From Bosea sp. F3-2 (GTDB lineage: Bacteria > Pseudomonadota > Alphaproteobacteria > Rhizobiales > Beijerinckiaceae): DNA of 64,000 nucleotides. The translations under genes and the position numbers were made by a program. The stretch is from NCBI RefSeq assembly GCF_008253865.1, contig NZ_CP042332.1, positions 310,001 through 374,000 on the forward strand, in the 5' to 3' direction. Of this stretch, positions 24,604 to 33,790 are shown piece by piece; the first letter of the stretch is position 1, and each line of letters opens with the position of its first letter. The notes under the pieces are model-generated. The model searched no databases. It worked only from the letters and a program-made list of their open reading frames with translations, and was not told the origin of the DNA.

Positions 24604-25719
24604 ATGCTCAGCGATGCCAGGACGAGATCGATCGTCATTCAATGCCTATTGGTGGCGGCCGTCATTGGTGCTGCGACCCTGCTCGTCACCACGACCTTCA
24701 CGAACCTGCAGACGCGCGGCATCCCGATCGGGTTCGACTTCCTGATGATGCCGTCTCGCATCGTGATCTCCGAGGCGATCCTCTCCTACAAGTCGCGTGA
24801 TCCGTATTACTGGGCCATCGTCGTTGGCCTGGCGAATACGGTGTTCATCTCGGCGCTCGTCATCGTCTTCTCATCGGTGCTGGGCTTGATCGTCGGCGTG
24901 ACCCGCCTAAGCAGCAATCCGCTCGCCTCAGGCACGTGCCGCGTGTGGGTCGAGATCGCGCGCAACTCGCCACCGATCGTCTTGCTGATTTTCCTCTACT
25001 CGCTCTGGTGGAAGGTCCTTCCGTCGGTTGCCGACGCACTCAGTCCGCTTCCCGGCGTCTTCGCCTCGATGCGTGGCGTCATGGTCCCTAGCGTTCACAT
25101 TAGCATGGCAACAGCAGGCGTGGTCCTGATCCTCGTTGCCGGGCTGCTCTTCCTCGCTGCTCGGCTCGCAGGTTCGCTGCGCAGCTTCCGGCCCGTCCTG
25201 AGCTGGGCCGCAGTTGCCGTGCTTTTGCTCGGCCTTTGGTTCGCCGATGCCAGTGTCTCGCTGGATTGGCCCGTCTTCGCCGGTTCGAATTTCCAGGGTG
25301 GGCTGGAGCTGACGCCGGAACTCAGCACGATCCTGATCGGCCTGACCATCTATACGACTGGCTTCATCGCCGAGATCGTGCGCGGCGGCGTGCTATCAGT
25401 TGGGCCGGGGCAATGGGATGCCGGTCGCTCTGTAGGTCTGTCCCGCAGCCAGATCTTGCGGCTGATCGTCATTCCGCAAATGCTGCGCGTGATCGTGCCG
25501 CCGCTCAACAGCCAGTACATCAACGTCGTCAAGAATTCGACGCTGGCGATCGCTGTCGGCTACCCGGATTTCCTTGCAGTGATGAACACCATCATCAGCA
25601 AGTCCAGCCATTCGATCGAAGGCGTCTTCATCATCCTGGGCGTCTACCTCGCCCTGAACTTGACCCTGTCGAGCGCGGCCAATTGGTACAACCGCCGCAT
25701 CGCGATCGTGGAACGCTGA
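24604..25719 (+). CDS. aapQ: amino-acid ABC transporter permease (AapQ-like)
   Basis: 371 residues from ATG at 24604 (AAGGGGAGAG upstream). An N-terminal helix is followed by the HisM/GlnP-type permease domain. An EAA loop (IVRGGVLSVGPGQWDAGRSV ... GLSRSQILRLIVIPQMLRVI) contacts the ATPase. The long insert between the first helices (around DALSPLPGVFASMRG) is typical of AapQ/BztB. Inner membrane. Operon with aapJ (66-base gap). Confidence 0.9.
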   Translation: MLSDARTRSIVIQCLLVAAVIGAATLLVTTTFTNLQTRGIPIGFDFLMMPSRIVISEAILSYKSRDPYYWAIVVGLANTVFISALVIVFSSVLGLIVGVTRLSSNPLASGTCRVWVEIARNSPPIVLLIFLYSLWWKVLPSVADALSPLPGVFASMRGVMVPSVHISMATAGVVLILVAGLLFLAARLAGSLRSFRPVLSWAAVAVLLLGLWFADASVSLDWPVFAGSNFQGGLELTPELSTILIGLTIYTTGFIAEIVRGGVLSVGPGQWDAGRSVGLSRSQILRLIVIPQMLRVIVPPLNSQYINVVKNSTLAIAVGYPDFLAVMNTIISKSSHSIEGVFIILGVYLALNLTLSSAANWYNRRIAIVER

Positions 25720-25723
25720 TCCC

Positions 25724-26827
25724 GTGAAGACGATTTCGCTCCCTCTCTCCGAAGCTCCCGTGCCGGCGCAGGCCTGGTCCGCGCCGCTCCTGGCCTCGCT
25801 GCGCAGGACTGCCGGGCTCCTGTTCGGCTCGCCGCTGAATGCCACCCTGACGCTGGCTTTCGGCGCGATGCTCGCCGTCGCCCTGCCGCCAATGCTGCGC
25901 TGGCTGGTGCTCGACGCCGTCCTCTTCAATCCGGCCCCGGCCGCCTGTCGCGCCGCCTCCGGGGCCTGCTGGAGCTTCATCTACGCCAAATCGGGCCAGC
26001 TGCTGTTCGGCATCTACCCGGTCGAAGAGCGCTGGCGGCCCGCTCTGGTCTGCCTGCTGATCCTGGCCTTGCTCGGCTGGTCGGTCCGGCCGGCGAGCTG
26101 GACGCCGCGCCTGCTCGCCCTCTGGATTGCGGCGCTTGCGCTGATCGTCTGGCTGATGGGCGGCGGCCTCGGACTCGACGAGGTCCCGACCTCGGCCTGG
26201 GGCGGCCTGCCGGTGACGCTGATCCTCACCGTCGTCGCGATCGGCATCGCCTTCCCGGTTGGAATCCTGCTCGCACTCGGCCGCCGGTCGACGATGCCGG
26301 CTGTCCGGATCGCCGCGGTCATCGCGATCGAGTCCGTCCGCGGCCTGCCTCTGCTCTCGATTCTTTTCGTCGCCTCTATCATGCTGCCGCTCTTCCTTCC
26401 GGAGGCGCTGCTGCCCGATAAGTTCGTGCGCGCCCTCGTCGCCCTGACGATCTTCGCGGCGGCCTATCTCGCCGAAGTCATCCGCGGCGGGCTGCAGGCG
26501 ATCCCGAAGGGCCAATACGAGGCTGCCGCGGCGCTCGGCCTGCCGTTCTGGCGCACGCAATACCTCGTCATCCTGCCGCAGGCGATCAGGGTGGTGATCC
26601 CAGCCCTGGCGAACACGATCATCGTGATGATCAAGAACACCAGTCTCGTGCTCGTGGTCGGGCTGTTCGATCTGATCAGTTCGGGCAAGGCCGCCCTGGC
26701 CGACCCAGCCTGGCCGTCGCCGGCCGCCGAGACCTTCTTGTTCATTGGCGCGATCTTCTTCGCACTGTCCTTTTCATTCGCCCGCTTTGCCGATTTCCTG
26801 GAGCGGCGCGGCCCCGCTGCTCGCTAG
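25724..26827 (+). CDS. aapM: amino-acid ABC transporter permease (AapM-like)
   Basis: 367 residues starting with GTG at 25724, four bases after the aapQ stop. Several transmembrane helices, a large loop (AASGACWSFIYAKSGQLLFG) and the EAA loop VIRGGLQAIPKGQYEAAAAL. AapM/BztC type. It forms the heterodimeric membrane channel with AapQ. Confidence 0.9.
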   Translation: MKTISLPLSEAPVPAQAWSAPLLASLRRTAGLLFGSPLNATLTLAFGAMLAVALPPMLRWLVLDAVLFNPAPAACRAASGACWSFIYAKSGQLLFGIYPVEERWRPALVCLLILALLGWSVRPASWTPRLLALWIAALALIVWLMGGGLGLDEVPTSAWGGLPVTLILTVVAIGIAFPVGILLALGRRSTMPAVRIAAVIAIESVRGLPLLSILFVASIMLPLFLPEALLPDKFVRALVALTIFAAAYLAEVIRGGLQAIPKGQYEAAAALGLPFWRTQYLVILPQAIRVVIPALANTIIVMIKNTSLVLVVGLFDLISSGKAALADPAWPSPAAETFLFIGAIFFALSFSFARFADFLERRGPAAR

Positions 26828-26838
26828 GAGACGTCACG

Positions 26839-27645
26839 ATGACCATGGCAATGGCAGAAACCAAGATGACCGACTCCCGGCCTGCGGCTCTGAAGCAGAC
26901 CTCGCTCAACACCGCCACCGCCGTCGAGATGATTGGCGTCAACAAGTGGTATGGCGAGTTCCACGTGCTGCGGGACGTGAACCTCAAGGTCTCGCGCGGC
27001 GAGAAGCTCGTCATCTGCGGCCCGTCCGGCTCGGGCAAGTCGACGATGATCCGCTGCATCAACCGGCTCGAGGAGCACCAGAAGGGCCAGATCGTCGTCG
27101 ACGGGACGGAGCTCACCAACGACCTCAAGAAGATCGACGAGATCCGCCGCGACGTCGGCATGGTCTTCCAGCACTTCAACCTGTTCCCGCATCTGACGAT
27201 TCTCGAGAATCTGACGCTCGCGCCGATCTGGGTGAGGAAGATGCCCAAGAAGGACGCCGAGGAGATCGCGATGCACTACCTCAAGCGCGTCAAGATCCCG
27301 GAGCAGGCGGCGAAGTACCCGGGCCAGCTCTCCGGCGGCCAGCAGCAGCGCGTGGCGATCGCCCGCTCATTGTGCATGAGCCCGAAGATCATGCTGTTCG
27401 ACGAGCCGACCTCGGCGCTCGACCCCGAAATGGTCAAGGAGGTGCTCGACACCATGGTCTCGCTGGCGGAGGAGGGCATGACCATGCTCTGCGTCACCCA
27501 CGAGATGGGCTTCGCCCGCCAGGTCGCCGACCGCGTCATCTTCATGGACGCCGGCCAGATCGTCGAGATGAACACCCCGAACGCGTTCTTCAAGAACCCG
27601 CAGCACGAGCGCACCAAGCTCTTCCTTAGCCAAATCCTGCACTAA
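26839..27645 (+). CDS. aapP: amino-acid ABC transporter ATP-binding protein (AapP-like)
   Basis: 268 residues. Walker A CGPSGSGKST, Q-loop GMVFQHFNLFPHLTILEN, signature LSGGQQQR, Walker B IMLFDEPTSALDPE, H-loop LCVTHEMGFARQVAD. It powers the AapJQM importer. Eleven bases after aapM, last gene of the operon. As the only polar amino-acid ATPase in the window, it could in principle also serve the ATPase-less transporter at 29974-32311. Confidence 0.93.
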   Translation: MTMAMAETKMTDSRPAALKQTSLNTATAVEMIGVNKWYGEFHVLRDVNLKVSRGEKLVICGPSGSGKSTMIRCINRLEEHQKGQIVVDGTELTNDLKKIDEIRRDVGMVFQHFNLFPHLTILENLTLAPIWVRKMPKKDAEEIAMHYLKRVKIPEQAAKYPGQLSGGQQQRVAIARSLCMSPKIMLFDEPTSALDPEMVKEVLDTMVSLAEEGMTMLCVTHEMGFARQVADRVIFMDAGQIVEMNTPNAFFKNPQHERTKLFLSQILH

Positions 27646-27756
27646 TTACGGGTAATGACAGCTAGAAGCCGAGACCGCGAGGAGACGCCCATCAGCCGTG
27701 AGCAGAGCGCCAAAGCAACCCGTCCGAGGGCGCTTGCGCTGCGGCATGGGGATGCC

Positions 27757-27862
27757 TAGTCGGATCGCGCCGACGCTGTGGACGACAGCTCGCCGTTGCG
27801 CTGGGTTGAGCGTGTCGAGGCAGGTGATCGGCGCGCGAGCCCCGTGCGGCGACCTCACACCG
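27757..27862 (-). pseudogene. UvrD-type helicase N-terminal scrap
   Basis: About 35 codons read CLDTLNPAQRRAVVHSVGAI, matching the start of UvrD/Rep helicases just before Walker A. The match then dissolves. The rest of the 500-base gap 27646-28151 shows no recognisable gene. Confidence 0.4.
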
Positions 27863-28151
27863 AAATGCCCCCGAGGAGGAACCGACCGCAGCTGGACGCG
27901 ATCCGCACTGCCGTCGTCCCCGCTGGCACAACCGGCGGTCGATCGGTGCCGCCTCTTGACTTAAACCGCGATAGAGAAGTGGACACTCCTCATCGGCCGT
28001 GATCTGAGATCCTTTTCTCCTCGAGCCTGAGGGAGAGTCCTGAGCGTCGTTTCTGGCCTTAGGCCGCCTGTTTTTCCAGGCTGGGCGTTCCCCAATCGAC
28101 ACGGTACCTCTGTCAAGCGAGCCCGGAGCCTCCCGATTTTGCATCGGCTCG

Positions 28152-28925
28152 TTAGCCCGCCATCCAACCGCCGTCGACGAGGATGTTCTCGCCGGTCATG
28201 AAGCTGCACTCGTCGGAGGCCAGGAACAGAGCGGCCGACGCGACATCCGCTGGGCGGCCGAGGCGCGGCATCGGCGTGCGGGCGGTGGAGTAGTCCATCC
28301 AGCGCGGCTCGACGGCGCGCCCTGTCTTGCCGGTGAGGATTTTGCCGGGGGCGACGGCGTTGCAGACGATGCCGTGGCCTGCATAATCCACCGCGATCTG
28401 CCGCGTGATGTAGACCACGCCGGCCTTCGAGGTGCCGTAGGCGATGTCTTCCGGACAGGCGATCATGCCGTGCTGGGAGGAGATGTTGACGATGCGCCCG
28501 CGCAGCTCGTCCTGCGGTGGCTGCGTCAGCATGAGCCGGACGGCGGCGCGCGCCATCAGGAAGACGCCGGTCAGATTGACCGCCATCACGCGGTTCCATT
28601 CGGACAGGCTCGTCTCGGTCAGCGGCTTCCCGTTGCCGATGGCGGCATCGTTTACAAGGATGTCGAGCCGGCCGAAGCGAGCCCGTGCCTGCTCGACCGC
28701 CTGCTCAGCCTGCGCCTCGTCTGACACGTCGGTTGCGACGAAGGCGACGTCGTGGCCGCGCTTGGCCAACCATTCCTGGGTCGGCTCGCCGCCCTCGCGC
28801 ACGGTCTCGGTGACGTCGGCGAGGAGCAGGCGGGCGCCCTCCTCGGCGAAGCGTGCGGCGATCGCCCGGCCGATGCCGGAGGATGCGCCGGTGATCAGCG
28901 CCGTCTTGCCGGAGAGGCGTCCCAT
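28152..28925 (-). CDS. SDR-family oxidoreductase
   Basis: 257 residues, classical short-chain dehydrogenase. Cofactor motif TGASSGIG (residues about 13-20), NDAA in place of NNAG, catalytic Ser in VNISSQHG, YGTSK catalytic Tyr/Lys, and C-terminal ILVDGGWMAG. An Asp at the end of strand 2 (LLADV) suggests NAD preference. Last gene of the ureide-like operon, 15 bases after the epimerase. Substrate unknown. Confidence 0.88.
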   Translation of the reverse strand: MGRLSGKTALITGASSGIGRAIAARFAEEGARLLLADVTETVREGGEPTQEWLAKRGHDVAFVATDVSDEAQAEQAVEQARARFGRLDILVNDAAIGNGKPLTETSLSEWNRVMAVNLTGVFLMARAAVRLMLTQPPQDELRGRIVNISSQHGMIACPEDIAYGTSKAGVVYITRQIAVDYAGHGIVCNAVAPGKILTGKTGRAVEPRWMDYSTARTPMPRLGRPADVASAALFLASDECSFMTGENILVDGGWMAG

Positions 28926-28940
28926 GGTGGAAATCCCTTT

Positions 28941-29939
28941 TCAGAGCGGCAGGCCGTCCGCCCAGCCGAGATAATCGGTGGCCTGGGCAAAGAGATCGCT
29001 GCCGGGGCGGAAACCCGTATCGGCCTCGATGCGGCTGGTCGCCAGCGCGGCGCGATCCTGCGCAAGGTTGTAGCGGATGTCGGGCTGTTCGCCCTCGCGG
29101 GCCAGGCGCCAGTCGGCGGTCAGCCCGGCCCGGCCAAGGGCGGCGCACCATTCCGGCAGGTCGCTGATCCGGCCGGCGCCGAGATTGTAGAGCGCATGAT
29201 TCAGCGCGCTGGTGCGCAGGAGCGCGGCGAGGCCGGCACCGACATCCCGCGAATAAAGCCAGTCCGCCCGCATCGGACGCGGAAGGACGACGGCCACTCC
29301 GATGCGGGCGGCCGCAAGGATCTGCCGATGAGGGCTCAGCGCGTCGCGCAGACCGGTCGCATATTCCCACGGCCCGAAGACCGGGCCGAGACGGACGACC
29401 CGGATGTCCAGTCCGTAGAGGGCGCCCAGACGCAGCGCCGTCTGCTCTGCGGCGAGCTTGGAGATGCCGTAGAGTGCTGTTGGCGCTGGCGCCGAGCCCG
29501 CTTCTTCGTAGAGGCCGGAGGCGGCGGGCGGCGCGAAGCCGTAGACCGCGACCGAACTGAGGACGACGACCCGCGTGAGGCCGGCCGCCGCGGCGCGCTC
29601 GACGGCATTGACCGTGCCACCGATGTTGACGTCGAGGATGGCGCGAGCTTCGCGCAGCTCCCGCTCCGGGCCTGGCGTGATCGCGGCGGCATGAACGAGG
29701 TGGGTGGCTCCGCTCGCGGCGAGTGCCGCATCCAGTTCGGCGGCCGAGCGGACATCGCCCGTGACGATGTGCAGGCGGTCGCAGGCGAGCCGTTGTGCCA
29801 GTGCGGCGGGCGGCGCTGCGGCGGAGAAGAGGCAGATCTCAGCGCTGTCCGCGAGCAGCCTTTCCGCCAGAGCTAGGCCGACGAAGCCGCTGCCGCCGGT
29901 GATCAGGACCTTCATGGCTGCTGCGCCGCTGCGCGACAT
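28941..29939 (-). CDS. NAD-dependent epimerase/dehydratase (extended SDR)
   Basis: 332 residues from ATG at 29939 (GAGAAGG upstream). An alternative ATG at 29915 gives MKVLITGGSGFVG directly at the Rossmann motif. Shows VVVLSSVAVYGFAPP, catalytic YGISK, and RLGPVFGPWEYATG. Resembles four-carbon or sugar-acid dehydrogenases of the extended SDR class, so oxidation of a hydroxy-acid is plausible. In an operon with a transporter and two ureide-type hydrolases. Confidence 0.82.
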   Translation of the reverse strand: MSRSGAAAMKVLITGGSGFVGLALAERLLADSAEICLFSAAAPPAALAQRLACDRLHIVTGDVRSAAELDAALAASGATHLVHAAAITPGPERELREARAILDVNIGGTVNAVERAAAAGLTRVVVLSSVAVYGFAPPAASGLYEEAGSAPAPTALYGISKLAAEQTALRLGALYGLDIRVVRLGPVFGPWEYATGLRDALSPHRQILAAARIGVAVVLPRPMRADWLYSRDVGAGLAALLRTSALNHALYNLGAGRISDLPEWCAALGRAGLTADWRLAREGEQPDIRYNLAQDRAALATSRIEADTGFRPGSDLFAQATDYLGWADGLPL

Positions 29940-29973
29940 TGTTGCATATCCTTCTCTCGCCCTCCGGCTTGCC

Positions 29974-30648
29974 TCAGCGCTGCATCTGCGCGCGCCGCTC
30001 GAGCACCGCGACCCAGCGCGCGAAGGGCCAGAGCAGCACGACATAGATCGCCGCAGCCGCCATCAGCGGTGTCGGGTTGTAGGTCTGCTCCTGGGCGACG
30101 CGGGCCGAGCGCAGCAGCTCGGGCAGCGCGACCAGGGCCGCGATCGAGGTCGTCTTCACGAGCTCGAGCGAGTTGCTGGCGAAGGGGGCGAGCGCCTTGC
30201 GCAGCGCCTGCGGCAGGATGATGAGAGCGATGATATGCCAGCCACGAAGGCCGAGCGCCCGGCCGGCCTCGCGCTGGCCCTTGGGTATCGTTTCGATGCC
30301 GGCCCGAAAGATCTCGCCGTAATAGCCGGAATTGTTGAGCGCGATCGCCAGGACCGCTGCGGCGAAGCCGCCGAGCTTGAGGCCGAGGAAGGGCAGCCCG
30401 TAGAAGATCAGCACGAGCAGCACCACGACCGGGAAGGCGCGCACGAAGTCGATATAGCCGATCAGCAGGATGTTCAGCGCCCGGTTGTGGAAGGAATAGG
30501 CGATGGCGAGCGCCAGTCCCCACAGGATCGAGAGCGGCAGGGCGACGATCGCCAGCAGGATGGTGAATTGCAGCCCCTGCAGCAGCAGCGGATAGACCTG
30601 CAGCAGCGAGTCTAGGTTGAGGAAGTTTTCGACGAAGAGCTCGAGCAT
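29974..30648 (-). CDS. polar amino-acid-type ABC permease
   Basis: 224 residues, HisM/GlnP family. About five transmembrane helices, a first periplasmic loop, and the EAA loop IFRAGIETIPKGQREAGRAL followed by GLRGWHIIALIILPQALRKA. Partner of the permease encoded 10 bases upstream. No ATPase gene is found in this operon. Confidence 0.9.
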   Translation of the reverse strand: MLELFVENFLNLDSLLQVYPLLLQGLQFTILLAIVALPLSILWGLALAIAYSFHNRALNILLIGYIDFVRAFPVVVLLVLIFYGLPFLGLKLGGFAAAVLAIALNNSGYYGEIFRAGIETIPKGQREAGRALGLRGWHIIALIILPQALRKALAPFASNSLELVKTTSIAALVALPELLRSARVAQEQTYNPTPLMAAAAIYVVLLWPFARWVAVLERRAQMQR

Positions 30649-30658
30649 CGCTTCTTCC

Positions 30659-31330
30659 TCAATGCCCCGGCCCGAACCGGTTCTCGACCGCCCGGCTCAG
30701 CGCGACGAGGGGGATGAACAGCGCCAGATAGAACAGCGCCGCCAGCGTCAGCGGCGAGGGATTGGCGACGATCGCCATAACGCTCTGAGCCTGGCCGAGC
30801 GTTTCCGGCAGGGCGACGGCGGTGCCGAGCGCGGTGCCCTTGCCGATGGCGATTGCCCGGTTAGTCAGCATCGGCAAAGCCAGTCGGACCGCCTGAGGGA
30901 GGATGACCAGTGCCATCACATGCCGTCGCGGCAGCCCGAGCGCGCGGGCGGCATCGCTCTGGCCCCGAGGCACCGCGAGCATCGCCGACCAGAAGATCTC
31001 CGCCGCGAAGGCCGAGAGGATCATGCCCAGCGCCAGCACGATGGTGACAAAGGGCGACAGCGACAGCCCGGCATAGGGCAGGCCGAAATAGATGACGATG
31101 ATGACGACGAGCTGCGGCAGCGTCCGAAAGGCGTCGATATAGACGACGATCAGCAGATCGACGGCGCGGATGCGCAGTGCGCGAAGCAGCGCCAGCCCAA
31201 GCCCTGCCAGGATGCCGAAGGCGATGACCAGCAGGGTCACCAGCACGGTGACGCCGAAGCCCTTGAGCACGGCGGGGAAGGCATCCGCCATGACCTGCAG
31301 GTTGAAGTAGTTGTCGACGATCCGGTCCAT
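30659..31330 (-). CDS. polar amino-acid-type ABC permease
   Basis: 223 residues of the same family, with EAA loop IFWSAMLAVPRGQSDAARAL. N-terminus MDRIVDNYFNLQVMADAFPA, VLKGFGVTVLVTLLVIAFGI is typical. A 117-base gap separates it from the binding-protein stop, with GC-rich self-complementary stretches that might tune expression. Confidence 0.9.
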   Translation of the reverse strand: MDRIVDNYFNLQVMADAFPAVLKGFGVTVLVTLLVIAFGILAGLGLALLRALRIRAVDLLIVVYIDAFRTLPQLVVIIVIYFGLPYAGLSLSPFVTIVLALGMILSAFAAEIFWSAMLAVPRGQSDAARALGLPRRHVMALVILPQAVRLALPMLTNRAIAIGKGTALGTAVALPETLGQAQSVMAIVANPSPLTLAALFYLALFIPLVALSRAVENRFGPGH

Positions 31331-31447
31331 GCTGCGCTCGGCCAGGCCCGGAGGTCCGCTTCCGGGGGTGGTGGGAGCCCGGTCGTCTCTGGCCGGACCG
31401 TTCAGGGCAGGCTCAGCTCACGCGCGGGCCCGTTGCTCGCAAGCCGG

Positions 31448-32311
31448 TCACTTGCAGGTCAATGCATGCGGGGTTGGGTCGTAGGTCTTGAAGTCCGGCG
31501 CGCCGTAGCCGGGATAGACGACCTCGATCGAGGTGCCCTTCTCGGGCGCGGTGCCGTACCACTTCTCGTAGAGCTTCGCGAGCCAGCCTTCGGTCTTCAG
31601 GCACTCGATCACCGCCTCGACCTTGTTGCGGTATTCCACGCTTTCGAGGCGGAAGGCATAGCCGAAATTGCGTCCGTTGAAGTCCTTGAAGGCCACAGTC
31701 AGCGCCTTGTTGCGGCTGGCGGCGTAAACCGCGGTCGGAATCTCGTTCAGCGCCGCGAAGGAGCGCCGCGTGATCACCGACTGCACTGTGTCGGGGAAGC
31801 TGTCGTAGCGTTGCACCTCGAAACCGTACTTCTCGGCGTTGGCGGTGGCCCAGGTGTCGGAGATGGTGCCGCGATTGACCGAGACCGACTTGCCCTTGAG
31901 ATCCTCGAAGCCCTTCATCGTCTCGCCGGAGCGGGTCAGGAAGCCATTGCCGGTGGCGAAGAACGGCTCGGTGAACAGCATGCGTTCGGCGCGTTCGGCC
32001 GTGATGTTCAGCGGATTGACCGTGAACTCGATGCGCTTGGCGAAGAGCGCCGCGAACAGCCCGGAAAACGGTACGTCGACGATCTCGACGCCGGGACGCC
32101 CGAGGCGCCTGGCGATCTCGACGATCAGGTCGTTGCCGAAGCCCTCGGGACCGTTGGCGCCGCGCATCATCCAAGGTGCGACGCCGAAATCGGTGCCGAC
32201 GACGAGCGTCTTGCCGCTGGGATGATCCGCCTCCTGAGCGGCAGCGGGAAGAGCCGCAAGGCCGAGTATGATCGCAGCGGCTGCGACGCGGCGGGAAAGA
32301 TGTCTGATCAT
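31448..32311 (-). CDS. periplasmic solute-binding protein (family 3)
   Basis: 287 residues from ATG at 32311 (GAGGGGAA upstream). Signal peptide MIRHLSRRVAAAAIILGLAA ... AAAQ. SBP_bac_3 motifs: TLVVGTDFGVAPWMMRGANG, GFGNDLIVEIARRLGRPGVE, LFAKRIEFTVNPLNITAERA. The operon encodes a ureidoglycolate-lyase-like and an allantoinase-like protein, so a ureide or similar N-rich ligand is a reasonable inference. The final Cys (ALTCK) could pair with CLKTEG. Confidence 0.88.
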   Translation of the reverse strand: MIRHLSRRVAAAAIILGLAALPAAAQEADHPSGKTLVVGTDFGVAPWMMRGANGPEGFGNDLIVEIARRLGRPGVEIVDVPFSGLFAALFAKRIEFTVNPLNITAERAERMLFTEPFFATGNGFLTRSGETMKGFEDLKGKSVSVNRGTISDTWATANAEKYGFEVQRYDSFPDTVQSVITRRSFAALNEIPTAVYAASRNKALTVAFKDFNGRNFGYAFRLESVEYRNKVEAVIECLKTEGWLAKLYEKWYGTAPEKGTSIEVVYPGYGAPDFKTYDPTPHALTCK

Positions 32312-32351
32312 TGTTGTTCCCCTCGTTGTAGTTTTGCGTTGAAGGCTCGGC

Positions 32352-33260
32352 TCAGGCTGCGGGCGGATGCGTCTCCTGCCAGTGGCGGGCGATCTCGACG
32401 CGTCGGCAGACCCAGACGTCGTCATGTCGCAGGACGTGATCGAGGAAGCGCTCGAGTCCGGCAGCGCGTCCGGGATGCCCGGCGATCCGCAGATGCAGGC
32501 CAACCGACATCATTCGCGGCTGCTGCGCGCCCTCACGGTAGAGCATGTCGAAGCTGTCCCGCAGGCTCTCGAAGAAGTCGTTCGCCGTCGCGACGTTGCC
32601 GCTGATGAACTTCGCGTCGTTGGTCGCGAGGCTGTAGGGCAGGACGAGATGGTTCTGCCCCAGAACCTGCGTCCAGTAAGGAACTTCGTCGTTATAGGCG
32701 TCGGAATCGTAGAGGAACGAGCCGTTCTCGACGATCAGCCGCCGCGTGTTGACGCTGGGTCCATAGCGGCAATACCAGCCAGCCGGAGCCTGACCGAGCG
32801 TGCGCTTCAGGCTGTCGACCGTGCGCGCGATCCTCTCCCGCTCTTCATCCTCGCTCAGGTTCTGGTGGCGCTCCCAGCGCCAGCCATGGGCGCAGACGTC
32901 GTAGCCGCGCGCCATGATCTCGGAGCAGGCCGCCGGGTTGCGCTCCAGCGCCAGGGCGCAGGCGAAGATCGTCGCCGACAGGCCGCGCTCGGCGAGCAGG
33001 CGGTTGATGCGCCAGAATCCGACGCGGCTGCCGTATTCGAACATCGATTCGGCGGCAAGATCGCGGCCCTCGAAGCCGCCACCGCCCTCGGAGAGGCGCG
33101 TCTCGCTGACACCGTCCCCGTCCGGGAAGGAAGCTTCCGAACCCTCCTCGAAATTGATGGCGAGGTTGAGTGCGAGCCGGGCGCCGTTGGGCCAGCGCGG
33201 ATGCGGCGGCTTCGCGCCATATCCGATGAAGTCGCGGGTGAGATGGGCGTCCCGGCTCAT
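32352..33260 (-). CDS. puuE: polysaccharide deacetylase-family hydrolase (PuuE allantoinase-like)
   Basis: 302 residues: HLTRDFIGYGAKPPHPRWPN, ARLALNLAINFEEGSEASFP, EYGSRVGFWRINRLLAERGL, ATIFACALALERNP and HGWRWERHQNLSEDEERERI. This is the arrangement of the cofactor-independent allantoinase PuuE, a NodB-fold enzyme that opens allantoin. Near-identical families act on other cyclic amides or sugars, so the exact reaction is uncertain. Overlaps the allA-like gene by four bases. Confidence 0.82.
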   Translation of the reverse strand: MSRDAHLTRDFIGYGAKPPHPRWPNGARLALNLAINFEEGSEASFPDGDGVSETRLSEGGGGFEGRDLAAESMFEYGSRVGFWRINRLLAERGLSATIFACALALERNPAACSEIMARGYDVCAHGWRWERHQNLSEDEERERIARTVDSLKRTLGQAPAGWYCRYGPSVNTRRLIVENGSFLYDSDAYNDEVPYWTQVLGQNHLVLPYSLATNDAKFISGNVATANDFFESLRDSFDMLYREGAQQPRMMSVGLHLRIAGHPGRAAGLERFLDHVLRHDDVWVCRRVEIARHWQETHPPAA

Positions 33261-33790
33261 CGTTCAGCTCCTTCGGAGAGGGCCACCATCGGGCGGACGA
33301 GGATGGGGTGCGCGAGATCGAGGAAGACGTCGTCGTCGCCGCGTCCGGTCTTGTGCATCAGCACGGCAAACTGCGCCGGCCCGTCGAGGATCGTCATGCC
33401 GTGATGCCAGACGTCGCGGCGATAGGTGACGCCCTGGCTCGGTCCGGCCAGGAAGGCGCGCAGCGTTGCAGGATCCGGGCCACCCTGCGCATCGCTCTCC
33501 GCGACGATGGCGAGATAGCGACCGCCGGACAGCGGCAGGAAGGTCTGCGCGGTGAAAGGGTGCCGTTCGAGCATGGTCACCATCAGCGGCAGCGTGTCGA
33601 TCTGGTCCACACGCGAAACCCAGAAGCTCGGTTCGCCCGCATCGGCCAGATGCTCGAAGACATGCGGGAAAAACCGGCGCCGCTCGCTTCCAGCATGTGC
33701 GACGACCTCGCCGTAGGGCGCGAAGGCTTGCGCCGTAAGCGGTTCGATCGTGACGGTAAGGTCAGGCTCGGTACCGGCCAACATGGTCAT
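33257..33790 (-). CDS. allA: ureidoglycolate lyase-like protein (AllA family)
   Basis: 177 residues with the AllA cupin pattern: IEPLTAQAFAPYGEVVAHAG, SVFRV-like VSRVDQIDTLPLMVTMLERH, PFTAQTFLPLSGGRYLAIVA, VTYRRDVWHHGMTILDGPAQ, FAVLMHKTGRGDDDVFLD. AllA cleaves ureidoglycolate to glyoxylate and urea. Start overlaps the regulator stop (ATGA, 33787-33790). Some relatives bind other small hydroxy acids. Confidence 0.82.
   Translation of the reverse strand: MTMLAGTEPDLTVTIEPLTAQAFAPYGEVVAHAGSERRRFFPHVFEHLADAGEPSFWVSRVDQIDTLPLMVTMLERHPFTAQTFLPLSGGRYLAIVAESDAQGGPDPATLRAFLAGPSQGVTYRRDVWHHGMTILDGPAQFAVLMHKTGRGDDDVFLDLAHPILVRPMVALSEGAER

Noticed and set aside
27692..28144. 150-codon minus frame in the gap after aapP
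   Set aside because: Arg/Ser-rich with no family. Only the short UvrD-like stretch in another frame is recognisable.
31331..31447. Regulatory RNA in the gap between binding protein and permease genes
   Set aside because: GC-rich with short complementary words but no convincing single structure. Left as a comment only.
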